Positions 1 through 11,191 are shown, numbered from the stretch's first letter. The stretch: 64,000 bases of DNA from Aureobasidium sp. EXF-3400 (GCA_024195585.1 SWBL01000190.1:32097-96096); one strand, 5' to 3'. Translations and numbers: made by a program. The notes: generated by a model from the sequence alone, not told the origin.

Positions 1-62
1 CAGAGGACTCGCCGGAAAACAACAAGGAAGCTAAGGCTGAAGACATGGACATGCCATTTTGA
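1..62 (+). CDS. C-terminal tail of an unidentified protein (partial)
   Basis: Reading from base 3, an open frame runs off the left edge and ends in TGA at 60-62. It encodes about 19 residues, acidic and Lys/Glu/Asn-rich, ending in E-D-M-D-M-P-F. The composition looks like a typical charged C-terminal tail, and the position fits a gene converging on RPN5, whose stop lies 95 bases away. The product cannot be named from so little sequence. It could be chance, because 60 bases are easily open. Confidence 0.45.
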   Translation, partial: EDSPENNKEAKAEDMDMPF

Positions 63-156
63 TAGACATAAACTTAGACGATAGGGTAGCATGGATCATG
101 GTGCATTTCGTGGGTCTATAGAAAGATTATACTAGTACATGGCCAGTTTTTGACTT

Positions 157-1794
157 TCACCGAGCCTTGCTCGATGCCTTTTCGCCCTTGTTGGTAGGCT
201 GGATTCTGGCCATCATCTCCTCCTTTGTGATGAGATGGTCAATTCTCTCGAGGTGGCCGAGCAGACTCTTCATGTTACCTGACCATTCGTTGAGCACCTC
301 ATCGGCGTCGCGTCTCTTCTCGAAGCTGACCAGTCTTGCAGGACGGTCAATCTTGGCGTAGATGGTCTTGCTCACCACAAGGTCGCTGATGTACTTTTCC
401 GTCTCTTCCTCGCTAAGGTCGAGCAGCTCTGTCAAGCGCTTGAAGTGAACTCTGGTGTAGTACTTGGCAATGACTCTGACGTTATGCTCAATGACACGCT
501 TGCGCAGATCTTGCCAGCGCTTGTGAGCCTTGGGATCGTCCTTGCTCTCGGTAACATCAAAGATATCGGTCTTGCAAAGGTGAGGACCGTAGTTTTCGGC
601 AACAGCGGGCCAGCGCATAAGTTCGGGAACGGTGAAGAGGTTGAGGAGGGCGGCGTCATGTGAGATTTGTGAGTTGCGGGTATCGCGGTGAATTCTGTGG
701 AGGAGATCTGATTGTTCATTGTCGTGAGGGGCGAGGATGATAAAGTAGAGGACGCGTTGCAGAGCCTGGGTAATGTCAGTTGGCATATTCTGTTTGTAAA
801 GACTTTCAAGGATATGCTTACAGCTCGTAGTTGCTCGGGGTTGTTTTCCACAGCTTCGGTATCGAGGACTTGGCGGTAGTGCTTGCAGGCATCGAGGTAC
901 TTGTCATCGTGCTTGGCCAGGGTGATTTGCTGCTCGTAGTAACGCAGCTTCAGGTCTGTAACATCGTCTTCGGGCTCGACGGGGGCATCTTCAGGGCCAC
1001 GCTTCTTCTCCTCCTCTTCACGTTCCTTTTGTTCCTTCTCCAACTGCTCGGCTGACTTCTTAGGCTTGCGGGAAAAGTAGCGAGTGCTGATCTTGCGGCT
1101 CAGAATGCTGGCCTGTGTCCAGTCGCCCTTTGCGATACAGAGTGCAACTTGCTCCAGAATAAACTCGGTTTTCTCGCGGCGTGTCATGGAACCGAATGTC
1201 TCGACCTGCAGCTCGCACAGAATGTCGGTGGCGGCGTTGATATCTCCCTGGCTCTTCTTGATGTTTGACAGGATACGTGTGACTCTGGCTCTCTCAACTT
1301 CGACAAAGATCTTGCCTTCGGTGACTGTGCGGAGTGTCTCGATCAGAGACAGCTTGGTGTCGATATTGGGAGTGTCGTCGATGAATTCCATGGACACCTG
1401 GACCATCTTGGTAATTGCCTGCTTGAGCTGGCCATGCTTCTTGGACAGCAGTTGAATTTGTTCATTCAGTAGCGGCCAGTCTTTGGCATCTTTGCATATC
1501 GTAACGATAGTGACAATGAGTCTGGATGTGGAAGGGAGGTCCGAGGCCTGATTGTTGTTAGTGTTTGGAATGGATGCGACGGAGGGCGGATGCTGCGCAC
1601 TTGTCTAGTCTGCTTCTCAAGGGCGAGGAGCTTCTCGATAGCACCTTGAACGTTGCTCTGGAGTAATGTCAGCCAGAGTAGCTAATGTTTCGGACACACT
1701 CCATAGCTACCTTTGCCAGGTCCTGGGCTTCGGGAATGGCCTTATCGACCTCTTTGGTGAAATCCCTGTCTGCTTTCAGGCGACCGTCAGACAT
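157..1794 (-). CDS. RPN5: 26S proteasome regulatory subunit Rpn5 (lid, PCI domain)
   Basis: Non-ATPase subunit of the 19S lid (human PSMD12), a scaffold for assembly of the particle that deubiquitinates substrates. Model: complement join 157-789, 822-1547, 1601-1657, 1711-1794, giving 499 aa, somewhat longer than yeast or human Rpn5. All junctions keep frame. The start ATG at 1794 opens M-S-D-G-R-L-K. The middle exon carries helical repeats and a charged Glu/Lys insert near residues 170-195. The last exon holds the PCI/winged-helix region (about residues 330-440, with L-L-D-L-S-E-E-E-T-E) and a C-terminal helix. The intron at 790-821 is only 32 nt. The intron at 1548-1600 has a GTGCGC donor. 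Divergent from SMD2 across 236 bp. Family assignment is confident; exact exon 2 borders less so. Confidence 0.93.
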
Positions 1795-2030
1795 GATGGG
1801 CGGTGGTATATGATGTGTAGAGGACGGAGAAGAGGTGATGGATGGAAAGCAGAGCAAGAGAGCTTGTAGATGTGAGAGTCGCAGCGGCGACCAACGACCG
1901 ACGCCAATCGTCACTGATCCGGCGCCAAGCGTCCATCTCCAGCTCGCCGCAAGTCGTACCTGCCTCGTTGCGACCGGACAAGACCAGAAGCGTCGCTATT
2001 GCATTTCCTCCATCAATCACTTTCACAACC
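1795..2030. promoter_or_regulatory. Shared divergent promoter of RPN5 and SMD2
   Basis: These 236 bases separate the start codons of two divergently transcribed housekeeping genes, so both promoters must lie here or overlap the leaders. A CCAAT pentamer is visible at 1904-1908 on the + strand, a typical binding site of the fungal HAP/CBC complex. No clear TATA element is seen on either strand. Function is inferred from position only. Confidence 0.5.
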
Positions 2031-2552
2031 ATGTCCGAGTCAGCAAAGATTACGTGAGTGTTCTTGAGTATATGCGCTATGTACATGACGATGCTAACCT
2101 CTTCGCAGCGACCTTCTCCAGAAGCCGCGCAGCGAGCTCACGTAAATCCCACCTCGATTCCTCCTCCATCGCATACACTAACATTCTGGATAGCGAGTAC
2201 GAGATTGCTCGTGTCGAAGAGCATGAATTCACCGCTGGTCCCCTCTCCATCCTCCAGACCGCCGTCCGCAACCACAACCAGGTCGTCATCTCATGTCGCA
2301 ACAATCGCAAACTCCTCGCCCGCGTAAAAGCATTCGACAGACACTGCAACATGGTCCTTGAGAATGTCAAGGAGATGTGGACAGAGTTCCCCAGAAACAG
2401 CCAGGGCAAGAAGGGCAGAGGTGTCAACAAGGACCGCTTCATCAGCAAGATGTGCGTACTCATACTTTGTTCCCAACCACCATTCCACGCTGACCTTATA
2501 TGCTCGCAGGTTCTTGAGAGGAGACTCGGTCATCATGGTTATTCTTACTTGA
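2031..2552 (+). CDS. SMD2: Small nuclear ribonucleoprotein Sm D2
   Basis: Core Sm protein of the U1, U2, U4 and U5 snRNPs; it forms the heptameric ring on the snRNA Sm site in the spliceosome. Model: join 2031-2053, 2109-2141, 2194-2451, 2510-2552, giving 118 aa, the usual length for SmD2. The translation begins [16 protein letters not shown] and contains the diagnostic [16 protein letters not shown] of Sm motif 1 and the Sm2 block F-L-R-G-D-S-V-I. Introns are 55, 52 and 58 nt with GTGAGT, GTAAAT and GTGCGT donors; a CTAAC branch site precedes the second acceptor. First exons of 23 and 33 nt are very short, so automated prediction may miss this gene. Confidence 0.96.
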
Positions 2553-3005
2553 GCGGCTTTCCACCGAATACAATATGCGACGATTATACGATGCGACCTC
2601 CACCCACCGCTTAAGATCATCCAAAAACAATGTGCATCCCCTTACTTGGACACGGATCGAGATACCAAAAAGAAGGCTTCCGATGGGAAACGGCGTTATC
2701 AAGGAGTGAACCGGACTGTCCTGGAAGATATGCGACAATTGCATTACCGCCTTTTCGTGAGGCTGTATCGTTCACGGCCTCTAGAGTATTTGCCCGAGGC
2801 AACACATAGATGTCCAAACACTAACTCTTCGCAAAAGAAGAGCATGTCATTCAGATGAGCGACCCTTTCAACCCGACTGTGGTGATGTATCGCGAACGAC
2901 TTTTCGTCATCTTTGAGATGCATCTTGATTGATGTGACAGTAAATTGGGTATCAAAAACAATATGAACAAAGGTGCTAAACGTGAAAAGAGAAGTCTTCC
3001 TTTTC
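2553..3005. other. Convergent intergenic region, SMD2/CMS1 3' ends
   Basis: The 453 bases between the stop codons of two converging genes should hold both 3' UTRs. I see no convincing coding frame, repeat or RNA gene here. Confidence 0.5.
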
Positions 3006-3990
3006 TTAGTAGAAGATCAGTTCGATCTTCTTCATCTTGTCCTCACTGTACTTCTCCTTGAAGCTGGGTCTTGTCAACAGCTTGATCAAGGGGCTTTGTA
3101 CTTCCTTCATATCAAGAATGCCGCGCTTCTTCGAGTCAATGTGTGATGCATCGATGATGATTCTCTCGAGTCTACCTGCTGAGAGGGCGCCTGAGAAGTT
3201 GTCAGCGTATGCCTCGGGGATTAAAACAGGTCAAACTTACCATCCTCAAACAGATCAATCAATCTCTGAGGTGTACCCACACCCATACCAAGCTTGTTCT
3301 CCTTGACCATAGTGATAGCCTCCGACAACTTGATGTGCTTGGCAAACAATTTCGCGATAAAAGACTCCTTGGTCTGGAACTTGCGCAGAGCTCTTGTCAA
3401 GTCGGCAGCTCTGATTCCAGATGCAGCAATGACGATTGTATGTGGTGTTGACTTTTGCTTGACAGCGTCCGACAGAGTCTTCCCTGGCTTGTCGCTTCGT
3501 CTTTCGTCTTTGAATTGTTCAATGAAGGCGGGCAGGTTCTCCAGGTTGCGTGGCTTGTCCCAGGATGTGGTATCCACAATGGCGGATGCTGGTTCCTTGT
3601 CAGTACGCGGATATCCATAGTGTCGCACGTGGTACACTAACATGGTATGTGCATATCCTCCAACTCCATATCGCTCAACTCGGTGTGGAAGCGCTTTGTA
3701 CGCTGGGCGACGTGATCGGCAAGCAACTGGCTGTCCATGTGTGCAATGGCATGATTGACTCCGGCCTCGAGATCCAGAGCATCCTCCTCAATATCTTTGG
3801 GCTGCTTGGCCTTCTTTGCGTTCTTTGCCTTCTTGCGTTTTGCGGCCTTGGTTTGCGGAGCGGGTGCTTCATCTTCATCTCCATCTTCACGCTTTCGCTT
3901 TGATCCTGAGGCACCGGTTTCGGGCTCTGGAGATGGTGTTGGCGACAAAGGTTCCATCAAAGGGATACCGCCTTCTTCTGTGTCGGACAT
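3006..3990 (-). CDS. CMS1: Cms1-like ribosome biogenesis protein (CMSS1 family)
   Basis: Cms1/CMSS1 proteins associate with the 90S pre-ribosome (U3 processome) and have a DEAD-helicase-like fold without helicase motifs. Model: complement join 3006-3190, 3241-3588, 3642-3990, giving 293 aa. The first exon is acidic then basic (K-R-K-R-E-D-G and a K-A-A-K-R-K-K-A-K nuclear-localisation-like run near residues 50-60). The exon 1/2 junction uses the acceptor at 3589-3590, which restores I-P-S-S-A-I-V-D-T-T-S-W; an alternative AG a few bases upstream would create a stop. Family landmarks include I-V-I-A-A-S-G-I-R-A-A-D and V-G-T-P-Q-R-L. The C-terminus ends K-M-K-K-I-E-L-I-F-Y. Divergent from the F-box gene across 238 bp. 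Confidence 0.88.
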
Positions 3991-4127
3991 GTTTGGTATG
4001 AATGTTTTGGGGATTGTGTGATTACTCGAGGTTGTTTGACAGTCACTCTCTTTCCAGGTCAAAGACAAGTCCGAAAACTTTCCCGTACTTCCCTTATCGA
4101 TAAGACCCGAAGCTTAAACCCGACCTA

Positions 4128-4133
4128 ACGCGT
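4128..4133. promoter_or_regulatory. MluI box (ACGCGT) between CMS1 and the F-box gene
   Basis: A palindromic ACGCGT lies in the 238-bp divergent interval, 138 bp from the CMS1 start and 96 bp from the proposed F-box start. In fungi this hexamer is the core of the MBF (Mbp1/Swi6) site. A single hexamer can occur by chance, so regulation is only suggested. Confidence 0.3.
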
Positions 4134-4228
4134 ACGCGGCAGCCAACCACCGTCACTCTGTATACCTTGACAAACATCTTCGTCATTGTTGTGTTTGTCT
4201 CTCTACGCACGAAAACCATGTAGTCAAG

Positions 4229-6965
4229 ATGCCCACGACTGACGGATCGCTGTATCTGCCACTGTCCATCACCCTTCTCGTTGCTCTCACTGCAGTGTGG
4301 TATTTACATGGTACGTCATGCTGGGTCTCGAGCCGAGGCGCCGTCGTCGGCATACCAAACCCACTGTCCACTCATCATATCAACAGACAACAAGATTCCA
4401 CTGGAGACACATATGATTCCATCATACCAGTCAAAGAAAGACGTCGGCACCATGGATGGTGCCTTGAATCCGCTCGATAAATTTCCCGAGGAGATTCTAC
4501 AAGAGACCCTCCGATACCTTGATAATCACAGCTTGGCCAACTTCGCACAAACATGTCACTGGTCATACGACAAGGCCACCCCTTTGCTTTGGGAGGATGT
4601 AGAACTCGTAGATTGCCGCAAAACAGACGAATCAACACCTGACATGAGCGATGAGCATGATGATACACCCATCATTCGAAAACTACTTATTCTGGCCAGT
4701 GACCCATGGATTGCCTCACACGTTCACACCCTAACTCATCGCTGTCATCTACCGCCACCTGCCATCTTTTACGAACTTCCGAGGATCAACTTCCAAGGCC
4801 GTACGCTGTCCCATGATATACGAACGCTACGATTGCTGGAGATGGCTTGCCAGAATCTTACCAGCATACACACATTGAGAATCATTTTTGGCCACTGGAA
4901 CCTTACTCGCGGTCTTCTGACTGGACTATTGGGCAAGACGAATGGTTCCACCATACGACATCTCTGGCTCGAGAATTGTAGCATTGCTGGCATATCACAA
5001 AGACTACTGCGATCGTTCGACCTTCGGAGTCTAAAAAGCCTCCGGTTGCGTCGACTACCTCTTCTCGCCAATGCTGGAAGATTCGACTCGCAAGAAGTCT
5101 ACACTCGAGGTCCATTCCCGGATTGGAGAACCGGCAGAGCATTTGAGATCAGACAGGATGGCCGCGGCGGCGTAATTAACACCTCAACCGAGCTTTTCCG
5201 GTATCAAGAACTCCTCATCAGAAACTTGATCGTTGCCCACAGTACTCGGTTCCCGGAGTCTGAAGTGAAGGAGAACATCGAGGCAGCCAAGAAACAATTT
5301 GAGCTCTCATTCAAGGACGCCCAAAACTTCGACAAGGAGGTATACGATCAATTGCCTGATATTGAGGGATTGATTGGCTCTATCCAGCGAGAATTGACAG
5401 ACGAAGATTGGTCTCCTACGAACAGTGTCAAACAACTCTTTTCTAGAGATCATCCAGACTGGGCACCAAACGACACGGATCCGTTTCCTACATTCATGCA
5501 CATCTTGGAACATTCTACGAATCTGACCTCGATCAACCTGGACTGGGTACTGTTCAGAAGGACAGACCAACGTGCTTCCTCCGAGTCTGAATCGAGTCTC
5601 CAGAGCATGTTCAAGGGGTTCTTCAAGCTACACTTTCCTTACCTTCGGGCTTTCCAATTCCGAAATGCGGTGATACCAGAATCAGAACTACCACAAGGCG
5701 TCTATCTTCTGGACACCTGTGATCCGGCACCACTTACTTTGTTCGATCCGGACATGTGTGTTTCTTGGTTAGAGCGGCATACAAAGCTTCAATCACTAGC
5801 CTGGCCAGCCGACCGTTTCTTTGGAACCACAAAAACCACCACACCCGAGCTTCGACAACGAATTGATAGCGTCATATCCAGGATGGCGCGTACCCTTGTA
5901 GATCTCCGAGTCGACACTGTTTATAGTCGCAGTGGCGAGTTCAAGACTGACGATTCCGATGACCCCTCAGACTTGAACCGTCGCCGAAGCCGCAGAAGGT
6001 TCATCTCCGAATTTGCAGCCCGCATGCAAAAGCTCGAAAGTTTGAAGATGGAGGGAGGCATACCGCGTGATGAGAAACGTGAAATCATTAGAGCCTTGCG
6101 CCATTCACCTCTACAGAAGATCGTGATGATAGGAGTCAACAGCCCGATAGGTAACACCTGGGGAGTCGGTGGACGCGACATTGGATCATTGGGCATCAAC
6201 GAGGATCCGAATGACCCCGATGACTTTGGCTCTCTAGAAGAGGAAGATACCGACGAGATTGTTCGTCTTGGTACAACAAGACCAGAACCCGTTGGTTCCA
6301 GCGAAGTCTTCGAAGCCGAATATGGCTGGCCACCAGCTCCGCCATTCATGCACACACTTGCCTCGTACCACGCGAACACGGTCACGGAACTCAAGTTCTG
6401 CGGGTACCGTGGAGCACCGCTTCTCTGGATGTCTACACCGATATCACACTACATGCTCTCACCGCTTCGACATTTCCATAACCTGCGCCATTTGATCTTA
6501 TCGCTCTGGCTCCACACACTATATGAGGATGATCACCGCGATGATGAGATTCTTGACTACTGGCTCAATACGCGTTCCCCCTCAACGACGGCTCTTGTCG
6601 CAACATCCAACGAGCCACCTACTGGGTGGGCCGCAGAATTGGCCACAAAATACGAGCCTAGTGCCATGGCTGCAAGGATTGTCGCTTTGATGGGTCCTTA
6701 CATCAGTGAAACAGCAAAATCCCATCCTGGAGGTATGCATGTGAGAGCGAGTTTTTGCATTGGCTCTTATGGCGGCTTATTCGATTTCGACGTCATTATC
6801 GGCAAGGATGTCAATGGGAAAGATGAAATGAGGGGTTGGAAGGGTCCCAGAGAGGAGTTGCATCCTGAGAGGAGGGCTGAAAAGTTGAGGAACAGGCGAT
6901 GGTTTGGTACGACTGTGAGGAGAGATCTAGGTGATGGACAGCGTAGTATGTCTGTCAGCCTGTGA
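4229..6965 (+). CDS. F-box protein with possible N-terminal membrane segment
   Basis: F-box proteins link substrates to SCF (Skp1-Cullin-F-box) ubiquitin ligases. Model: join 4229-4310, 4387-6965, giving 886 aa. Exon 1 encodes a hydrophobic stretch (about residues 8-26, L-Y-L-P-L-S-I-T-L-L-V-A-L) resembling a signal anchor. It splices at canonical GTACGT/CAG sites exactly into the downstream frame. The F-box covers about residues 57-100 (L-D-K-F-P-E-E-I-L, then L-A-N-F-A-Q-T-C). The remaining roughly 780 aa look like the divergent LRR-like substrate-binding region of many fungal F-box proteins, with no recognisable catalytic domain. An alternative start at 4452 lies in the strong context CACCATGG and would give an 837-aa soluble protein without the anchor. 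Substrate unknown. Confidence 0.8.
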
Positions 6966-7938
6966 AGCTTTCTCGAGCCGCTCTATCATATATGTAGCAT
7001 ACTACATCATCATAAGCGCAGCATCACGTCCTCTCCGCGTGTAAGAGAATGTCATATCGTAGCTGCCAAGATGCACAATGCTTTCTAGAAAAACACAGTG
7101 TCCACAGAAAGACTTCCATTGTGGTACTTCTAAATCGCGCCTCTGGACAAGTAACCGAATGCATTTCAAGGCTACAAGTTGTCAGTCTACAGCTCATTCC
7201 AGCTTTCCTGCAGTCAATCAGGCCATCTGCCACCCAGCCTCGCCCACCTGCCGAGCCCGTACATGGCTTCACCATTGACGACAAGGCTACTCGCTTCGCC
7301 CTCGTTTCGGACGCCAAAGCCGTGGCTTTGTGTGACACTGATTCCTTGTCCCTCCCTCGAGTTTCATGACAGACAACATCCTGTCCTTGCTTCACTGCCC
7401 CTTCACTACGCGGAAGCCGAATATTGGCTGCACAGCCGACCTCACCGGCAACAGAACCAATCACGCATCCTGCGCCATTGAGGTCACCAATGGCGACCTG
7501 ATCTTTCACAGGCTGCTACTGAGGAAGGAGGACCTCGATATAAATGGCAAGGTTCACGCCTGGGTTCCGGCGCCATCATCCAACACTGCAACACGTCTAT
7601 ACCCTGAATCGAAACCATTCAAGATAGACGACGAGCGCGCATAGATTGCAATGCTCTGCTGATCTCCCTCATTCAGGTAGTTAAGAACAATGGGTCCCTG
7701 TATATATTTGCGGCCATCAGTTCTCTGCTCCATGCTTGCCTCTGCAGTGCCAATGACGAACAGCAGCATGACTGATTCTGCTCCTCCCTCCCTTGATATT
7801 AATATACCCCTCCACCCTTGTATAGTCATGGACCTGGGGTTTGACGTCCTCAAGGGATGACCGTCGGGTTCAGTCTTGGTCGAGGGTGGTGGATCCCTCG
7901 TTGTGCACTACGCAAAATGTCCAGCCTACTGCAGCGCA
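6966..7938. other. Convergent intergenic region, no supported gene
   Basis: The 973 bases lie between two converging genes. Overlapping open frames on both strands (the longest about 160 codons on the - strand, 7024-7509) lack recognisable domains, and several lack an ATG start. A short low-complexity pyrimidine run lies near 7780-7815. I see no RNA gene or repeat. Confidence 0.5.
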
Positions 7939-8976
7939 TCACGAATTGTTGATCTCCCACGCCCTCCTCAAATGCAAACGACTTTTCTCAATCCCAGCAA
8001 TATGCCACATCATGAGCTCAAACACACTGGTTCTCCTGAATCCTGGAAATTTTCCTTCCTCTACCTCATCAACACTTGCATCGTGAATATTCATAGGCGG
8101 ATCATTAGGATTCTCATCTTCCTTTGTGAACTCATTCACCGAGAGGAAGAACTGCTTGTCGATGTGTAAATGTACATCTTCGTTCCATTGATTCTTTTCC
8201 CAATATTTTACTAGTTTGCTTTGATCCACAGGTCCGGAGAGAGTTGTTTTGTCTTCGAGATATATGAATCTGAACATTGCGCATACGGGTTGAGGTACAT
8301 TGTTGCCGAGCAGGAGTTTCTGAGCACCAGCTTCGATGAGCTTCTTATAATTCTCCCAAGCAACATCATTGCCATAGTTGAGGCGTAGAACTGCAAACCC
8401 CCATATGCTGATATCAAAGTAAGGTTCGCATTGGGCTTTTATGGCGAAGTCTTGGATCTTCTGGGACAGAGAGGCGTTGGTGGGTGCTAAGGGAAAGTGT
8501 GTTTGGTGATGAGTTGTTTCATGCATGATTTGTTCGCAAGCTTGTCTCTTAAGCACATACTCCGAGGTGGGGTTGTCTCTGTGTATGCTGTCTTGGAGGA
8601 TTTCTAGGAAGCGGCGTTGCACAAGGCGATGTCGTTGTAATTGCTTCGTTGCTCGTATATCTTCTCTGCGATAGGCCTGTTCTTTGAGACATCGAGATAT
8701 AGCTTTGAGTTCGGTAGCAGTGAGGGTATCATCTTCGGACAGTGTTTCTGGCTTTCGTTCTCTCCAGGAAGAGGAGGAGATATCTAGTGGTAGGATTTCT
8801 CCTTTGATGATGTAGTCCAATTCATCATCTGCTAGAATCCAGGCGCCTTGACGTAGACATGTTTGGATTAGTGTTGGATAAGATGAAAGTTCTGATTTCG
8901 CTTGGACTAATGCGCCCTCTTCTGATGGCGGTAAGCGAGATAGGAAGCCTTGATGTTTGGCTTGTGTGACACTCAT
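7939..8976 (-). CDS. Hypothetical protein, single exon, 345 aa
   Basis: I do not recognise this family. The frame is a single uninterrupted ORF from ATG 8976 to the stop at 7939. The product is soluble, helical and charged, with no signal peptide or membrane span. About residues 90-150 are Arg/Gln-rich and helical. Residues 152-156 are H-E-T-T-H, followed by H-Q-T-H, which formally matches the HExxH zinc-peptidase signature, though no supporting third ligand can be identified with confidence. The C-terminus ends in a basic helix. The gene points the same way as the kinase at 9298-10678, and 321 bp separate this start from that gene's stop. Its long open length and consistent composition support a real gene. 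Confidence 0.72.
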   Translation of the reverse strand: MSVTQAKHQGFLSRLPPSEEGALVQAKSELSSYPTLIQTCLRQGAWILADDELDYIIKGEILPLDISSSSWRERKPETLSEDDTLTATELKAISRCLKEQAYRREDIRATKQLQRHRLVQRRFLEILQDSIHRDNPTSEYVLKRQACEQIMHETTHHQTHFPLAPTNASLSQKIQDFAIKAQCEPYFDISIWGFAVLRLNYGNDVAWENYKKLIEAGAQKLLLGNNVPQPVCAMFRFIYLEDKTTLSGPVDQSKLVKYWEKNQWNEDVHLHIDKQFFLSVNEFTKEDENPNDPPMNIHDASVDEVEEGKFPGFRRTSVFELMMWHIAGIEKSRLHLRRAWEINNS

Positions 8977-9297
8977 TGCTGAATTGATTAAACTGAAGTA
9001 TTTGTGGATGATCTTTTTGGATTGTTGCCTTGATAACTATGTTTTGCTCAGTACTCCGTACTCCCTGGTTTAATGAGTATGGGTAGGAAGGAAGGGAGGA
9101 GGCTGGGCGGTTGGACCCTGCCCGCCACGAATTCAGACACCACTTTTCTCTCCGCGTCGACCAACCTTTCCCTTCCTAACCAAACACGCGTCGAAATCGT
9201 CAACACAGAAACACTTTCAATAGCCTGAGAAGGAGGAAATATTGAATATGTCTATATGCGCCTACCCTAGTACCCAACGCCAAATTGACACTATCCT
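8977..9297. promoter_or_regulatory. Upstream region of the 345-aa hypothetical gene
   Basis: These 321 bases contain the 5' region of the hypothetical gene and the 3' flank of the sugar kinase. An ACGCGT hexamer lies at 9186-9191. A duplicated GTACTCC string (AGTACTCCGTACTCCC) occurs near 9051-9065. No coding frame stands out. Confidence 0.4.
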
Positions 9298-10678
9298 TTA
9301 TTCCCAGTTGTTGTCAAAGACTTCGCCTTTGACATAGTTGACCATCTCCATCACTGGCGGCAACCTATCACCCTCACCGAATATCATACCTTGCTTCATC
9401 ACTTTGCGGAAGTTTTTGCCTGGGTTGATCTTGCCCAGTACATACTCCTGTCTTGTCTCAACTCGGTCGGGTACCTTGATTGATCTTCCTACCACGGCAT
9501 CCATGGCCTGCCATGCGAAAGTGATGGCTTCCTTTGCACCAGCTGGAACACCTGCAGCATCCAACATCATGATCTTGGTGTTGGGGTAGCTCTTCTGGAG
9601 GAACTCGGTGATGTTGGGGTTGTATGCACCGCCACCGCACATGAAGATCTCATCGATTTCTTGTGATGGTGCATAGCGGCGGTAGTGATCGACGATAGCC
9701 TGTGCCGTGATGCGAGTCACTGTTGCAACAATATCGTCGGGAGACATGCCGAGCTTCTCTGCCTTCTTGATAAGTTCGTCTGCGAGGGTGTCACGGAAGA
9801 CTTCTCTGCCAGTCGTCTTAGGGGGATCGAGCTTGAAGTACTTGAACTCGAGAAACTCGTCGACGAGCTCTTGGTTCACGGTTCCACGCTTGCCCATGGT
9901 ACCGTCTTTGTCGTACTCTTGTTCGCCGTTGGTGTAGTGTCGTACGACAGCATCGATGAAGACATTGCCCGGACCGGTGTCGAAGTCGAAGCACCTGTCA
10001 ATACCGCCCTCACCAGGAGGGATGAAGCAAACATTGGCAATTCCACCGATGTTCTGACAAGCTCTCAGCTTCGTGGGGTGGTGTAGAAGGAGTGCGTCGA
10101 AGAATCCAATCAGAGGGGCTCCCTGACGTCCAGCAGCTTGGTCAGAGACACGGAAGTCTGTCACCGTGGTCACTCCTGTTTGAGCAGCGATAAAGGTTCC
10201 CTCAGCCATGGTCAAGGCGCTCTTGGTCTGTCCTGGTTCTGGCATGCTGAGCAACCAGATTGTCTGACCATGCGATCCAATCACATCGATATCGGTGATG
10301 GGTACATCCTGCTCCTTGCAGAACTCTTTTACTGCATCAGCGAAGGTGTTGCCGAGCAGAACGTTTACCTCGGATAGTTCTTCGGGCGTGGTGCGATTGT
10401 GGTAGATCATGTTCATGACCCTCTTCTTGATCTTTTGCTCCAGAGGGATCTCTCCGTACTTGAGCAACTCAAAGTGCATTGGGGCCTCTGGGCTGGTCTG
10501 GCGGAATCTGCATAGTGCACAGTCGATACCTGTAAAGAAATGTCAGAGGGGAACGAAACTTGGTAAACTCAAAGTGCAAGCAAAACTTACCATCCATACT
10601 CGTTCCCGAGTTGAGTCCGAGTACGGTCAGATCGAGTGCCGGTTGCTCGCCATTGATGTCTTCAGTGCGGCTGATCAT
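9298..10678 (-). CDS. Levoglucosan kinase / anhydro-N-acetylmuramate kinase family protein
   Basis: Kinase of the AnmK/LGK family in the ASKHA fold. Bacterial AnmK opens and phosphorylates 1,6-anhydro-MurNAc; the yeast homologue from Lipomyces, levoglucosan kinase, converts 1,6-anhydroglucose to glucose 6-phosphate. Model: complement join 9298-10529, 10591-10678, 439 aa, which as I recall is also the length of the Lipomyces enzyme. Visible motifs: phosphate-binding L-N-S-G-T-S-M-D-G (residues 22-30), G-S-H-G-Q-T (114-119), F-D-T-G-P-G-N (212-218; Asp213 is the expected catalytic base) and M-C-G-G-G-A-Y-N near residue 310. Fungi make no peptidoglycan, so levoglucosan is the more plausible substrate; scavenged bacterial muropeptide sugar is the alternative. 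A sugar transporter gene diverges from it 513 bp away. Confidence 0.9.
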
Positions 10679-11191
10679 GGTGGCTGAGTATGAGAGGTAT
10701 CAAAAATGCAGAAGTTGACACTCATTTCGATCAGCAGGGGGCTCTGGGATACAAATACGTTCCTGAATGACATTCTAGAAGATGATCGCCATTATAATCA
10801 TACTTGCCGAGGTGCCCATCCCCACAAGGCAAAGGCAATTGATGGGTGGGTGTATTCGGATATTCGCAAGGCTAAACTGACTCCGCGATTAAGCGATTAC
10901 CCGATTAACAGTGAGTCTTGGGACTGTCATCCCCACGACACCGGTAGACTGGTCTGTATGGGGTTTGTAAGAAACTTACGCCTTCCGGGGCCCCGAGCAT
11001 ATCCAAGAAAATTCATCTCGGTAGCCGGTAAGAGAATGTCTGGAGCTGGGGCGTCGGATGGACGAACTGTCTGGGGCGAAACCATACTGGTCAACGACAT
11101 ATAAAACCTCGAGAGACTACCCTCTAATGTCGATCATCAACCTCTCCATCTCTATCACTTCCAGACGATCCTCGTACTAGTTACCATCGCC
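10679..11191. promoter_or_regulatory. Divergent promoter, sugar kinase / sugar transporter
   Basis: The 513 bases separate the start codons of the kinase (-) and the MFS transporter (+). An open frame at 10706-11104 (about 132 codons) lies inside it but shows no domain and probably arises by chance. Co-regulation of the two genes from this interval is inferred. GC-rich blocks such as GGGGCCCCG near 10988-10997 are visible. Confidence 0.45.

Noticed and set aside
7024..7509. 161-codon - strand frame between the F-box and hypothetical genes
   Set aside because: Two overlapping + strand frames compete, no domain is visible, and composition is not protein-like.
9298..10678. Reading the sugar kinase as evidence of bacterial contamination
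   Set aside because: The gene has a typical fungal 61-nt spliceosomal intron and sits between fungal genes, so it is a resident fungal gene whatever its ancient origin.
10706..11104. 132-codon + strand frame in the kinase/transporter promoter
   Set aside because: Lies in the divergent promoter, has no recognisable domain and no splice extension.
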